Numbered from the stretch's first letter, positions 41,843-51,212 are shown. The stretch: DNA of 64,000 bases from Desulfocucumis palustris (GCF_002933875.1 NZ_BFAV01000157.1:186001-250000); one strand, 5' to 3'. Made by a program: numbers and translations. Notes: generated from the letters alone by a model not told the origin.

Positions 41843-43342
41843 TCAGCCTACCACCGGAGGCATTATGCCATGATAGAAAATCCACGATATCAAAAGCCCC
41901 ACCCAGAGGATAAAGGCAAAGAGACAGACCGCGTATACCGCTATCACGCGCCCCAGTCCGGCCCTCCACAGCTTGCGCACGTTGGTGACCAGGCCGATGG
42001 AGAAAAAGCAAAGGGCAAAAAATATTGTTCTCAGGGCGTTGGCCTGATCAGAGCCCGCCTGGGCGCTTTTTATCATCGCCGGGTTGTTCAGTCCCACCAG
42101 CAGCAATATCCCGAAGGTAATGACAAAACCTATCACAAATTTGGGGAAGCGGTCCCAGATTTCCCGGGCTTTAACCCTGTGGCCGGCTTCCCGGGCGCCG
42201 CATTTGTCAATTTTAAAAACAGACCAGATGATAGCCAGTATAAAAGCCCACACACCGATAAAAATGTCGATGAACACTTTTGTGGTGGTGGTGGCCATCA
42301 GCATCCAGCCCTCTTCCCATTTTACCCCCATTTCCGTCAAGGCCCGGGCCCGTATCAGCGAGTCGGTAATGGCCCCGCTGGCCACGGCCCCCCCGTCGCT
42401 CTTTACCGCCAGGCCCATCCAGGCTCCGGCCACCATGGGCTCCTGATAGAGCAGGAAAGACGCCAGCCAGGGCAAAAACAGCAACTCCACGGCCACAAAC
42501 ACTATAATAACCGCCGCCAGCACCACCGGTACCACCGGCCGGGAGCGTATGGCGCCGCCGGTGGCTATGGCCGCCGAAACACCGCAGATGGATATCCCCG
42601 ACGCCAGGGGGGCGGCCCATTCCGGGGTAAATCTGAAATATCTGCGGGATATGAAATATACCACCGGCCAGTATATCAAATACGCCTCCACAACCGCGCA
42701 GAGCCCCCGGATAATTACCGTTTTGCCGAGGTCCAGGGCACCCACGGTTTTAATGCCTATGGCCGCGCCCAATATGACTATGCCGGTTTTAATGAACCAT
42801 TCCGGCTTGGCCGCGTCCTCCAAAAATTTGGCGAACCCTGTGAAAAAGTTGCCGATTATTAAACCTATTATCATTGCAAACACAAAACCCATTTCACCGA
42901 GGCTTAAAGACCAGGTTATGCCGAACTTTGCCTGTTTGTCGGGGGTGGCCGCGATATACGCGTTTTCACCGATAATCATACATATATAAGTAATCCAGAA
43001 TATAATGGTGAAGCCCGCAATATACCTTTTAACATTGGCGCCCATGGCAGCGGCGCCAATGGCGGTGACCACAAGCAGGAATAAATAAGTCAGCACCAGG
43101 GAGGTTACACCGGCCATGCTGCCCTGGTATGTTTTGGAAATTGGCGCAATGGCCTTGGAAATATCCATCCAGGTTGACGCCTTAACCACCCAGCCAAGCA
43201 AATCCGATCCGAAGATTGGCCCCAGTCCAAGTAAAAATATAAACAGCCCGAGCCAAACGGCCCACCAATCTTCATTCTTTAGAAGCGGTTTTCTTTCACA
43301 ATATACCTCGTTGCCTTCCACTCCCCATAATCCCCCTTTCAT
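41843..43342 (-). CDS. YeiH/Cons_hypoth698 family membrane protein (putative sulfate exporter family)
   Basis: This 499-residue protein has about twelve helices. SGISICGVSAAIATGG matches the GxxxCGxSAI motif of the family, and a duplicated pattern appears near the C-terminus. It is longer than E. coli YeiH (about 350), with an extra N-terminal region and a central insertion. The family is annotated as sulfonate or sulfate exporters on thin evidence. The start is uncertain, as no clear ribosome site precedes the first ATG. It is divergent from acd2, and the shared upstream region holds activator sites. Confidence 0.72.
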   Translation of the reverse strand: MKGGLWGVEGNEVYCERKPLLKNEDWWAVWLGLFIFLLGLGPIFGSDLLGWVVKASTWMDISKAIAPISKTYQGSMAGVTSLVLTYLFLLVVTAIGAAAMGANVKRYIAGFTIIFWITYICMIIGENAYIAATPDKQAKFGITWSLSLGEMGFVFAMIIGLIIGNFFTGFAKFLEDAAKPEWFIKTGIVILGAAIGIKTVGALDLGKTVIIRGLCAVVEAYLIYWPVVYFISRRYFRFTPEWAAPLASGISICGVSAAIATGGAIRSRPVVPVVLAAVIIVFVAVELLFLPWLASFLLYQEPMVAGAWMGLAVKSDGGAVASGAITDSLIRARALTEMGVKWEEGWMLMATTTTKVFIDIFIGVWAFILAIIWSVFKIDKCGAREAGHRVKAREIWDRFPKFVIGFVITFGILLLVGLNNPAMIKSAQAGSDQANALRTIFFALCFFSIGLVTNVRKLWRAGLGRVIAVYAVCLFAFILWVGLLISWIFYHGIMPPVVG

Positions 43343-43503
43343 GGTTTACTTGCCCAACATTCTCCCGGCGACAAGCACCGGACGGTTTTGCATAATTTTG
43401 CCATATACCACCCCCTTGTTTTATAATATTCATCAGTTAGACAATTATTTATATTGATATCATCGAAATTAACGCATATCCACGGCAACACAAAAAGGTG
43501 ATT

Positions 43504-43531
43504 AAAAATCCCTCGCCACGGCGGGATTTTT
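43504..43531. terminator. Hairpin in the leader of the YeiH-like gene
   Basis: AAAAATCCC (43504-43512) pairs with GGGATTTTT (43523-43531). It is terminator-like on both strands, yet lies between divergent genes, so it may attenuate the minus transcript or insulate the two promoters. Confidence 0.5.
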
Positions 43532-43578
43532 CGCCACAGGTATTTTGCAGTTTAATACCAAGTTTGAAATACAACTCG

Positions 43579-43592
43579 ATGCGTTATTGCAT
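43579..43592. promoter_or_regulatory. ATGC-N6-GCAT palindrome upstream of acd2, site 1
   Basis: ATGCGTTATTGCAT, 183 bases before the acd2 sigma-54 promoter. Confidence 0.62.
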
Positions 43593-43632
43593 TATGCATG
43601 GTGGTTGAAAAATCAATAAACCTAATCACGTA

Positions 43633-43646
43633 CTGCAATATTGCAT
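43633..43646. promoter_or_regulatory. ATGC-N6-GCAT-type palindrome upstream of acd2, site 2
   Basis: CTGCAATATTGCAT matches 13 of 14 positions of the outer motif and contains the perfect palindrome TGCAATATTGCA. It is 129 bases before the sigma-54 promoter. Confidence 0.58.
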
Positions 43647-43774
43647 TGCAGATGCAAAAATACATTGCCGGCTCTTGTAAAAAAGGGCCGTTTTTATTAG
43701 TCCACAGGTTCCGAAAAGCTTAATTTTTGTAGTGAAGGCCTGGATAAGGGTAGTTGCCGGGTGTTTTTTCTATG

Positions 43775-43790
43775 TGGCATGTTAATTGCT
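43775..43790 (+). promoter_or_regulatory. Sigma-54 promoter of acd2
   Basis: TGGCATGTTAATTGCT differs from TGGCACG-N4-TTGCW at one base. GG and GC are ten bases apart. It is 110 bases before the ATG at 43900 and nearly identical to the acd1 promoter. Confidence 0.8.
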
Positions 43791-43899
43791 AAATTATTTG
43801 GTGTTAATTCAAGAGCCCTGATTATGGGCCCGTGCCTATTTAAATTTGCGGGTACAATTCTTAATATGTAATATTATTTAAAATTAGGAGGGATAAACA

Positions 43900-45057
43900 A
43901 TGGATTTTGGATTAACAGAAGAACAACAAATGGTACAGGATATGGCTCGTAATTTTGCGGAAAAGGAAATTGCTCCTTATGTTGAAGAGGATGAAAAAAA
44001 CCATTACTATCGCAGAGAGATATTAACTAAAATGGGGGAACTGGGCCTTTTGGGCTGGAGCCTTCCGGAGGAATACGGCGGAAATGGCATGGGTTGGATG
44101 GAAGGCGTTATTGCACTGTATGAAATATCCAAGGTCCACACTTCCTGGAGACTTTCCATCAGCGGCAACAACTGGGGTCCGGCAATGACCATTAATGAAT
44201 ATGGTACGGAAGAACAAAAGCAGAAATATATCCCGGGACTGCTGGACGGGTCGGCGGTGGGAAGCTTTGCCATGACCGAGCCTAATACGGGTTCCGATGT
44301 AGCCAGCATGAAGACCTTTGCGGAAGATAAGGGTGACCACTGGCTGATAAACGGCACCAAAACCTGGATATCCGGGGGACACTCCTGCGATACCGGACTG
44401 CTCTATGCTGTCACTGAAAAAGGAGCAGGCGCCAAGGGGATATCCTGTTTTGTAATTGACTACAACAATACCCCCGGCGTTAATAGAATTCCGATTCACG
44501 AGAAAGTCGGCATGTGGTCCGCCCCCACTTCGGAACTAATTTTCGAAAATGCGGTGGTTCCCAAAGAAAATCTTTTAGGCCCGTTAAACAAAGGCTTCTA
44601 TATTTGCATGTGGCAGCTGAACAATACCCGCATGGGCTGTGCCACCGGCGCCGCGGCTCTTTCCAGGGCATGCCTGGATGGCGCGGTTCAATATGCCAAT
44701 GAACGCGTCCAGTTTGGCAAACCAATCGGAAAACATCAAATGATTCAAGCTCAGATTGCTGAAATGATATTGGAAGATGAGGCCGCCAAAAATCTGGTTT
44801 ATCGCGCCGCCTGGTTAAAAGATAATAAATTACCCAGCCAGCAGGCAACCTCCATTGCCAAACTGTCAGGCTGCAATGCGGCTGTTCACGCCGCCAACCT
44901 GGCAATGAAAATATACGGTTCATACGGATATTCCAATGAGTATCCCTGCGGCAGATGGCTCCGGGATTCCAAACAGTTTGAAACCCTGGAAGGAACCTCC
45001 AACATGCATATGCAGATCATCGCCAACATTGAACTCGGCTACGCCCCCAACCGCTAA
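43900..45057 (+). CDS. Acyl-CoA dehydrogenase, glutaryl-CoA dehydrogenase-like (Acd2)
   Basis: This 385-residue protein has family motifs FAMTEPNTGSDVASMKT, MKIYGSYGYSNEYPCGR and LEGTSNMHMQI with the catalytic Glu. HTSWRLSISGNNWGP places an Arg where glutaryl-CoA dehydrogenases bind the distal carboxylate, as in Acd1. TAGGAGGGATAAACA precedes the ATG. It is AT-richer than the acd1 operon and stands alone behind its own sigma-54 promoter. The two enzymes could use different chain lengths. No electron-transfer flavoprotein genes are in the window. Confidence 0.85.
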   Translation: MDFGLTEEQQMVQDMARNFAEKEIAPYVEEDEKNHYYRREILTKMGELGLLGWSLPEEYGGNGMGWMEGVIALYEISKVHTSWRLSISGNNWGPAMTINEYGTEEQKQKYIPGLLDGSAVGSFAMTEPNTGSDVASMKTFAEDKGDHWLINGTKTWISGGHSCDTGLLYAVTEKGAGAKGISCFVIDYNNTPGVNRIPIHEKVGMWSAPTSELIFENAVVPKENLLGPLNKGFYICMWQLNNTRMGCATGAAALSRACLDGAVQYANERVQFGKPIGKHQMIQAQIAEMILEDEAAKNLVYRAAWLKDNKLPSQQATSIAKLSGCNAAVHAANLAMKIYGSYGYSNEYPCGRWLRDSKQFETLEGTSNMHMQIIANIELGYAPNR

Positions 45058-45063
45058 CAAATA

Positions 45064-45320
45064 GGGGTCAGGCTATTAACTTATTAACTTATTCTTTCGT
45101 TTCTCCTTTATATATTTAACTACTGCCACAGGGGAAACCCCTATTTAACAGGTTACTAAGTTAATGAATAACCCCGGTTTCCCCGCTGTATTACATGGTG
45201 CATGACTCCAGGATATGACATCCTCTCGCGCCTGGCCAAGACAAAACGCCTTCTGTTATATTTTAACAGAAGGCGTTTACACCATTAATATATAAGTTAA
45301 TAAGTTAATAGCCTGACCCC
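45064..45320. repeat. MITE-like element A with 28-base terminal inverted repeats
   Basis: The left end (45064-45091, beginning GGGGTCAGGCTATTAACTTA) and the right end (45293-45320, ending GTTAATAGCCTGACCCC) are perfect inverted repeats over 28 bases. Inside is a strong hairpin, ACGCCTTCTGTTA against TAACAGAAGGCGT (about 45246-45277). No coding capacity. Its right end overlaps the stop of the flavodoxin gene. Confidence 0.85.
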
Positions 45321-45857
45321 ATAAGCATAAGCCTTTCCCAGCAGGGTATTATTACTTTTCACTTCACCCGCGTCATGCAGCCCTGAACCTACCAATATTT
45401 CCGGTATGAACTCAAATCCTATGACCTTCAAGATTCCGGCAACAGATTTAAAATAAGGCATAAAGGCCTCTTGATCTTCCCGGTGCTGGGTAAATATTAA
45501 AGCAAATTTAATAGGTTTAGTAATTCTGCTGGAGTAGTCGGCATTCATATATGCATATAGACGGTCCACCACTAATTTCAACTGGGCCGTCATCCCCCAC
45601 ATATAAACGGGAGATGCGAAAATAAGAACATCCGCTTCGTCAATGGCCTTATAAATATTTTGCATATCGTCCGGTATAACACAATGCCCTTTCTTTTTAC
45701 AGGCATTACACCCCTGACAACCTCTTAGGTTAAGGTCATTGGGGTAATATACCGTGGTTTGAGTACCTTCTTTTTCGGCTCCCTCCATAACCTTGTTCAG
45801 CAATATTGCTGTATTTCCATTCTTTCGCGGACTTCCCATAAAACCAACTATCTTCAT
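45297..45857 (-). CDS. Flavodoxin-like NAD(P)H-dependent FMN reductase / iron-sulfur flavoprotein
   Basis: This 186-residue protein has the FMN motif GSPRKNGNTAILL, then CQGCNACKKKGHCVIPDDM, a four-Cys cluster as in iron-sulfur flavoproteins, and ASPVYMWGMTAQLK. ATG 45857 lies nine bases after AGGAGG. The last seven residues (GVRLLTY) and the stop are encoded by the end of MITE-like element A. The gene is framed by the two MITE-like elements and may have moved with them. Confidence 0.8.
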   Translation of the reverse strand: MKIVGFMGSPRKNGNTAILLNKVMEGAEKEGTQTTVYYPNDLNLRGCQGCNACKKKGHCVIPDDMQNIYKAIDEADVLIFASPVYMWGMTAQLKLVVDRLYAYMNADYSSRITKPIKFALIFTQHREDQEAFMPYFKSVAGILKVIGFEFIPEILVGSGLHDAGEVKSNNTLLGKAYAYGVRLLTY

Positions 45858-45873
45858 AACTATCAACCTCCTC

Positions 45874-46498
45874 GGGGTCAGGCTCTTAACTTATTAACTT
45901 ATTCTCTTATTTCCCGTTTAAGTATTTCAATATTACCACGGGGGAACCCCCTATGTAACCTGTATCTCACTTAATGAATAACATTGTTCCCTGCCTATTT
46001 TGCCTAATAAATCCTCGCCGAATCTCAAATTCCTCCTGACAGACGCCGGGGTCACTCAGCGTTTCGTTTAGCGGCAGCCTGTTCTCATTATTGATTCCGG
46101 TCTTCTTTGACATCATTCTCTGTTGTTTTAATTATTTAATAGATAAAATTGTCTTCTTGCTCCATCTGTGGCTGTATTTTCTAATGTTATACCCGGTATT
46201 ATACTGTGCTCACTTTGTTAAGCAATTCCCTTACATAATTTTAAAGCAATTTGTTAGTGATTATTCATAACATACAATTCAGTGTTATCCGCCGCCACAG
46301 ATTTCGCAAAAATTCACTATTCTTTTCAGGCACGTCAAAAACACATTCTCCCTGTTGTTTCCCGCTGTATTACATGACGCATGGCTCCCGGATATTCTAT
46401 CCTCTTACGCCCGGACAAAGCAAAACGCCTCCTGTTATATTTTAACAGAAGGCTACACACCATTAATATATAAGTTAATAAGTTAAGAGCCTGGCCCC
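45874..46498. repeat. MITE-like element B with 28-base terminal inverted repeats
   Basis: The left end 45874-45901 and the right end 46471-46498 pair at 27 of 28 positions and match the ends of element A. The first 110 and last 130 bases align with element A, and about 370 unrelated bases sit between them. It contains the same ACGCCT...TTTTAACAGAAGG hairpin. It ends right at the livF stop codon. Confidence 0.82.
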
Positions 46499-46499
46499 G

Positions 46500-47219
46500 T
46501 TAGGAGGCGCCTCCTAGGTAGGCGTTTAGGACATCAGGGTGTTTGCTAAGATATTCCGCGTCCCCGTGGATGGCAATGCTGCCTGTTTCCAACACATAGC
46601 CGCGGTCCGCTATGGCCAGTGCCATGGCGGCATTCTGCTCCACCAGAAGGATTGTTTTTCCAGCTTCGGCAATATCTATGCATATGTTAAAAATACTTTC
46701 CACCAGAACCGGGGCCAACCCCATGGACGGCTCGTCAAGCAGCAGTATATCCGCTCCGGTCATCAACGCCCTGCCCACGGCCAGCATCTGCTGCTCTCCC
46801 CCGGACAGGGTGCCGGCCAATTGTTTTTTTCTTTCATTAAGCCGGGGAAACAGTCCCAGAACGTAATCCAGATCACCGTCGATTTCCTTTTTATCCTTCC
46901 TCTTAAAGGCCCCCACCAATAAATTTTCCAGGACCGTCAGCCTGGTAAATATTCCCCTGCCCTCGGGGACATGGGCCATGCCCAGCCCCGTAATCTGGTG
47001 CGAGGGCCAGGAGGTTATCTCGGTGCCGTTTAAAATAACGGTACCTTCTTTTACGGGTATCATGCCTGAAACGGCCCTCAAGATGGTGGATTTACCGGCG
47101 CCGTTGGCTCCGATCAGGGTTACAATTTCCCCCTCGTTAACCTCGAAGGAAACTCCGTGAACAGCTTCGATATTGCCGTAAGCCACTTTTAAACCCTTAA
47201 CGCTCAGACCTTTTGCCAC
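46500..47219 (-). CDS. livF: Branched-chain amino acid type ABC transporter, ATPase LivF
   Basis: This 240-residue protein has Walker A GANGAGKST, signature LSGGEQQML and Walker B ILLLDEPS, typical of LivF. The GTG at 47219 fits AAAGGGGGTG nine bases upstream; the longer frame would run into livG. It overlaps livG by 23 bases. It is the last gene of livK-H-M-G-F. Its substrate need not be a branched-chain amino acid; liv-type systems also carry amides and aromatic acids. Confidence 0.9.
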   Translation of the reverse strand: MAKGLSVKGLKVAYGNIEAVHGVSFEVNEGEIVTLIGANGAGKSTILRAVSGMIPVKEGTVILNGTEITSWPSHQITGLGMAHVPEGRGIFTRLTVLENLLVGAFKRKDKKEIDGDLDYVLGLFPRLNERKKQLAGTLSGGEQQMLAVGRALMTGADILLLDEPSMGLAPVLVESIFNICIDIAEAGKTILLVEQNAAMALAIADRGYVLETGSIAIHGDAEYLSKHPDVLNAYLGGAS

Positions 47220-47934
47220 GTATGGAAGCACCCCCTTTGCCCAAATAAGCCTCAACAACACCGGAATTATTAAGAATATCCCGGGGCGCTCCGGTTGCTA
47301 TTACTTCACCAAAATTAAGAACGGTCAATTTATGGCACAGCTTCATAACCATTCTCATTTGATGTTCAATCAACAGAATGGTTATGTCAAACTCTTTAAT
47401 AATCATATTAATCAATTCGCTAAGGTTGTCCACCTCCGAAGGATTCATTCCCGCCGCGGGTTCATCCAGCAATAAAAGTTTGGGCTTTATGGCCAGAGCC
47501 CTGGCTATTTCCAGCCTCCTCTGGGCGCCGTAGGGCAGGTCGCAGGATCTGTACTCCGCATATTTTTCCAGCTCGAACAGTTTTATTAACCGCTCTTCCT
47601 CAGCCGCAGCGTCTTTACCCTGTTTATTCTGGACAACCCTGATGTTCTCCCTTACCGTCAGCCTGCTAAACAGCTTTAGATTTTGAAAGGTTCTGGCAAT
47701 ACCTTTTCCGGCGATGTGGTAAGCAGGTTTGCCGGTTATATTGTCGCCTGAAAATATAATCTCCCCCGAGGTGGGCACATGCATACCTGTGATTAAGTTG
47801 AAGGTGGTTGTTTTCCCGGCTCCGTTCGGCCCGATTAACCCCTGGATGATACCTTTTTCAATTTCCATGTTAAAATCATTTACCGCCCGGAGTCCTCCGA
47901 AATAATGGGTAAGTCCTTTTACGGATAAAAGCAT
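47197..47934 (-). CDS. livG: Branched-chain amino acid type ABC transporter, ATPase LivG
   Basis: This 245-residue protein has Walker A GPNGAGKTT, the Q-loop TFQNLKLF typical of LivG, signature LPYGAQRRLEI (a common LivG variant of LSGGQ) and Walker B LLLLDEPAAGMNP. GGGGAAGGTTAAAT precedes the ATG. It couples with LivF on the inside of the LivHM channel. Confidence 0.9.
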   Translation of the reverse strand: MLLSVKGLTHYFGGLRAVNDFNMEIEKGIIQGLIGPNGAGKTTTFNLITGMHVPTSGEIIFSGDNITGKPAYHIAGKGIARTFQNLKLFSRLTVRENIRVVQNKQGKDAAAEEERLIKLFELEKYAEYRSCDLPYGAQRRLEIARALAIKPKLLLLDEPAAGMNPSEVDNLSELINMIIKEFDITILLIEHQMRMVMKLCHKLTVLNFGEVIATGAPRDILNNSGVVEAYLGKGGASIRGKRSER

Positions 47935-47957
47935 ATTTAACCTTCCCCTTTAATATT

Positions 47958-48917
47958 CTACCCGGTAATGTTCCGCACATTTTCCTTGGAAATGCCTTCG
48001 CCGGTTTTCTTCTTCCTGGTAAACAAACTTACAATGCCGTCCGGAAGGAACAAAATCACAATGGCGATGGCAAGTCCCAGCAATACCAGGTAGAAGGACG
48101 TATCGCCAAACATAACCCAGAGTATCCTGTTGCCCAGGAAAAGCACCATGGCTCCAACTATGGGGCCGGCAATGGTGCCCAAGCCTCCCAGCAGGGCCAT
48201 AACCACCATCTGGTCCGCAATCAGCGGTGTCAGCACACTCTCCGGATGGATGTAAGTAATCCAGTAGGCATATACTCCTCCCAGTATTCCGGGAAACAGC
48301 GCGCTTAAGGCGAATACCTTCACTTTAATGGCCGTGGTGTTAAGTCCCAGGGCCTGCGAGGCTGTTTCTTCCTCCCTGATTGCCCTTACCCTGAGGCCAA
48401 AAACCGCTTTTTGAAACAAAAAATACGTAACCGCCACTGCCGCCGCTGAAACCAGCAGCATGCTGTAGTAAAAGAAATTTTCATTGAGAAAGGCCTCCAT
48501 GCGCATGCCGTTCGCCCCTCCGGTAAAGGGCAGTACCAGCACCAGCTGGCGGATCCCCTCGGCAAAGGCCCAGGTGGCGATGGCAAAATAGGCCCCCTGG
48601 AGCCGTAAAGTGGGCTGGCCGATAATAGCCGCGAAGAGGGCCGTCACCAGGGCTGCCAGGACCAGGGCGCCAATGAAGGGAAGTCCTTTAGCCATCAGAA
48701 TGGCGGTAACATACGCCCCTATTCCAAAAAAGGCGCCGTGGCCGAAGCTTACATATCCCATATACCCGGCAAGCATATTCCAGCTCTGGGCCAGCCCCAC
48801 CCACATAATGGCTCCGGTAACGATGCGCAGCCAGAAGGATGATATTACCAGGGGCAGCATCAGCATGGCAATCCCTGCCAGCAGCAGCCCCACCAGCGCT
48901 TTATTATTTTTTGTCAA
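47958..48917 (-). CDS. livM: Branched-chain amino acid type ABC transporter, permease LivM
   Basis: This 319-residue protein with about nine helices has the conserved LivM stretch GYMGYVSFGHGAFFGIGAY (about 52-70) and a cytoplasmic EAA-like loop with REEETASQALGLNTTAIK. It starts with TTG after AAGGGGG. It lies twelve bases after livH. Confidence 0.88.
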   Translation of the reverse strand: MTKNNKALVGLLLAGIAMLMLPLVISSFWLRIVTGAIMWVGLAQSWNMLAGYMGYVSFGHGAFFGIGAYVTAILMAKGLPFIGALVLAALVTALFAAIIGQPTLRLQGAYFAIATWAFAEGIRQLVLVLPFTGGANGMRMEAFLNENFFYYSMLLVSAAAVAVTYFLFQKAVFGLRVRAIREEETASQALGLNTTAIKVKVFALSALFPGILGGVYAYWITYIHPESVLTPLIADQMVVMALLGGLGTIAGPIVGAMVLFLGNRILWVMFGDTSFYLVLLGLAIAIVILFLPDGIVSLFTRKKKTGEGISKENVRNITG

Positions 48918-48929
48918 ATGATTACCCCC

Positions 48930-49802
48930 TTACCAGCCTTTGCCCAGAAGTCCCTTTGGTTTAGCCAGAAGTATCAGATAAAGGAACAGGAATAGCACCA
49001 GGAAAACATACTGGCCGCCTATATAAACAGATATAAAACTGTTTAACAGGCCCAGCAGTATACCCGCCACTATGGCGCCCTCTATGGAACCCAAACCTCC
49101 GGCCACCACCACAAAGAAGGCAAAGATGGTATATCTGACTCCCATTTCCGTATTGATGGAGAATATGGCGCCTATTAAAGCGCCGGAACAGGCTGTTAAT
49201 CCCGTATATATGGCATAAACCACCTTGTTAATCATATTGGAATCTATCCCCATTAAACCGGCAACATCCTGTCTTTCAGCGGCTGCCCTGACAGCAAGGC
49301 CAAACCTTGTTTTTTGCAAAAACCACAAAAACACAATAGTGATAATAATGGCGAAAACAAAAGTTCCCAAACGTAAAGAAGGAATATTTATACCCAGCAG
49401 GGATATGCTTTTCCCCGACAATATAGTCACCAGGTTGCGTTCATTAAAACCCCAAATGGTCAGGGCGGCCCCTTTAAACAGAACCGATATGCCGAAGGTA
49501 AAGGCAAGGGCCATTAATAAAGCATTTGATTTATTTTTTGTAATTACCCTCTGCAACGTTGGCTGCAGCAGATAACCGGCTATAAAAAACATTACGAATA
49601 TTAAAGGCAGCAATAAAAATGGATCAATATGAGTTGACGTTGATATTATGAAGGTTATAAATGCCCCCAGCATCACCCACTCCCCGACGGCAAAGTCAAT
49701 AACGTGCAAAACCCCGAAGCACAGGGTAAAACCCGCTGATATAGTGATATAGATGCCGCCAATCAGGAGTCCGTTTATAATAGTTTGTATTAGCAGTTCC
49801 AT
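48930..49802 (-). CDS. livH: Branched-chain amino acid type ABC transporter, permease LivH
   Basis: This 290-residue protein with about eight helices has GGIYITISAGFTLCFGVLHVIDFAVGE, the N-terminal block of LivH, and AAAERQDVAGLMGIDSN in the coupling loop. ATG 49802 lies six bases after GAGGTG. It forms the channel with LivM. Confidence 0.88.
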   Translation of the reverse strand: MELLIQTIINGLLIGGIYITISAGFTLCFGVLHVIDFAVGEWVMLGAFITFIISTSTHIDPFLLLPLIFVMFFIAGYLLQPTLQRVITKNKSNALLMALAFTFGISVLFKGAALTIWGFNERNLVTILSGKSISLLGINIPSLRLGTFVFAIIITIVFLWFLQKTRFGLAVRAAAERQDVAGLMGIDSNMINKVVYAIYTGLTACSGALIGAIFSINTEMGVRYTIFAFFVVVAGGLGSIEGAIVAGILLGLLNSFISVYIGGQYVFLVLFLFLYLILLAKPKGLLGKGW

Positions 49803-49925
49803 CAGCCACACCTCAGTGCCATATTTCTTAAGGCTTAAAAATTCTTATTGAGGGGTATAACGGATAAACTCCGTTATACCCTTTAATTCAAACACCGGTG
49901 TAATTACACCCATTTTACCCTTATA

Positions 49926-51212
49926 TTATCTTTTATCCCAGGCCGGAGCGGGGTATATGGGTTCCGCCAGCTTTTTATCCTTGGGTCCGACAATTTTAAC
50001 CGCGCCGCCTTGAATTTGAATGGTTAAGCCCTCAAGACCCGTATTGTTGTGGTAATTGTCGCCCTCCTTGGCGAAGGAGGTGGCGCCGTACAAAGTATCA
50101 ACCTTAATATCCTCCAGAACTGTCACCATGGCTTCCCTATCCGATTCGGACAGGGGCGGCTTTGCTCCCAGTTTTTCCAGGGCGGCCCCAAAGACCTCGC
50201 CGGCCACGGTGCAGCCGGTGGCGGTATAATCCGGCTCGTCGCCCCATTTGGTCTTATATGTTTCTACAAACTTTTTAGAGGATTCAAAAAGGGCATCCGC
50301 GATATCCAGATCCGAGGTCCAGGTGGAAGCTCCATATACGGCTTCCGCGTCCTTGCCGAGGTTTTTAACAAAATCGGGATTGGTTACGCCGTAATGCATT
50401 AAAAATGCTTTTGGTAAGAATCCCAGGGACTTTGCGGATTTAATAACTTCCATATGCTCTTTTTCATGACCGCCCACTGCCACCACGTCGGGATTTAGCC
50501 CCTTGATGGCGCCCAGCAGGGGAGTAAAGTCGGTGCCCGCCGGCACTATATCATACTTAACAACTTTAACACCCAGCTTTTCCGCGGTGGCTTTGAAGGA
50601 TTCGGCCACCGCCTTGGAAAAGGCGTCGTTTACGGCCAGAATAGCCATGGTTTTGGCTCCGCCGGGTATATCGCTGACCAGGGTGTTAACCGGGTAACTG
50701 GCGGTTAAATTCACCGCCGGTATGGTTCCGAAGGTATATTTGAACTTTTGCTGCCAGATCATGGGAGACTCCGCGGAACCGGTGATCATGGGAACTTTGT
50801 ATTTCTCACAAATGGGAGCCGCAGCCAGGGTCACGCCGCTGGTATAAGGACCCAGGATAAAATCCACCTTGTCCTTGGTTATCATACGCTCCACCGCATC
50901 GGCGCCGGACGCCGGGTCGCTCTGGTCATCGGCATAAAACATCTGCACCTTGTACTGCTTGTCGCCAACCTTTATGCCGCCCTTTTGATTAACTGTGTCC
51001 GCCCAGGTGTCGTAGCCGCGTTTGGTAATATTTCCTCCGTACACTTCAGCCCCTGAAAGGGAGGTCAGCACCCCGACCTTGAAAACATCACCCTGCTCCT
51101 TGCTATCCCCGGTGGTGGCGGCTTCCTTGTTTCCGCAGCCGGCCGACAGCACCGCCAGGGCCAAACATAGTAAAAATGCTGTAATCCACAGGAAATTGAT
51201 ACGTTTTCTCAC
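49926..51212 (-). CDS. livK: Liv-type substrate-binding lipoprotein (LivK/Peripla_BP_6)
   Basis: This 428-residue protein has a signal peptide with lipobox LSAGC, followed by a type I periplasmic-binding fold: FKVGVLTSLSGAEVYGG, VDFILGPYTSGVTLAAAP, AGTDFTPLLGAIKGLNPDVV. The GTG start lies eight bases after GGAG. Its ligand sets the substrate of the importer. Two ATGC-N6-GCAT sites lie about 200 bases upstream, linking it to the neighbouring omega-amino-acid genes, so an amino acid or dicarboxylate other than leucine is possible. Confidence 0.87.
   Translation of the reverse strand: MRKRINFLWITAFLLCLALAVLSAGCGNKEAATTGDSKEQGDVFKVGVLTSLSGAEVYGGNITKRGYDTWADTVNQKGGIKVGDKQYKVQMFYADDQSDPASGADAVERMITKDKVDFILGPYTSGVTLAAAPICEKYKVPMITGSAESPMIWQQKFKYTFGTIPAVNLTASYPVNTLVSDIPGGAKTMAILAVNDAFSKAVAESFKATAEKLGVKVVKYDIVPAGTDFTPLLGAIKGLNPDVVAVGGHEKEHMEVIKSAKSLGFLPKAFLMHYGVTNPDFVKNLGKDAEAVYGASTWTSDLDIADALFESSKKFVETYKTKWGDEPDYTATGCTVAGEVFGAALEKLGAKPPLSESDREAMVTVLEDIKVDTLYGATSFAKEGDNYHNNTGLEGLTIQIQGGAVKIVGPKDKKLAEPIYPAPAWDKR

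Noticed and set aside
43390-43402. Sigma-54-like box before the YeiH-like gene on the minus strand (TGGCAAAATTATGCA)
   Set aside because: GG and GC are nine bases apart; sigma-54 requires ten.
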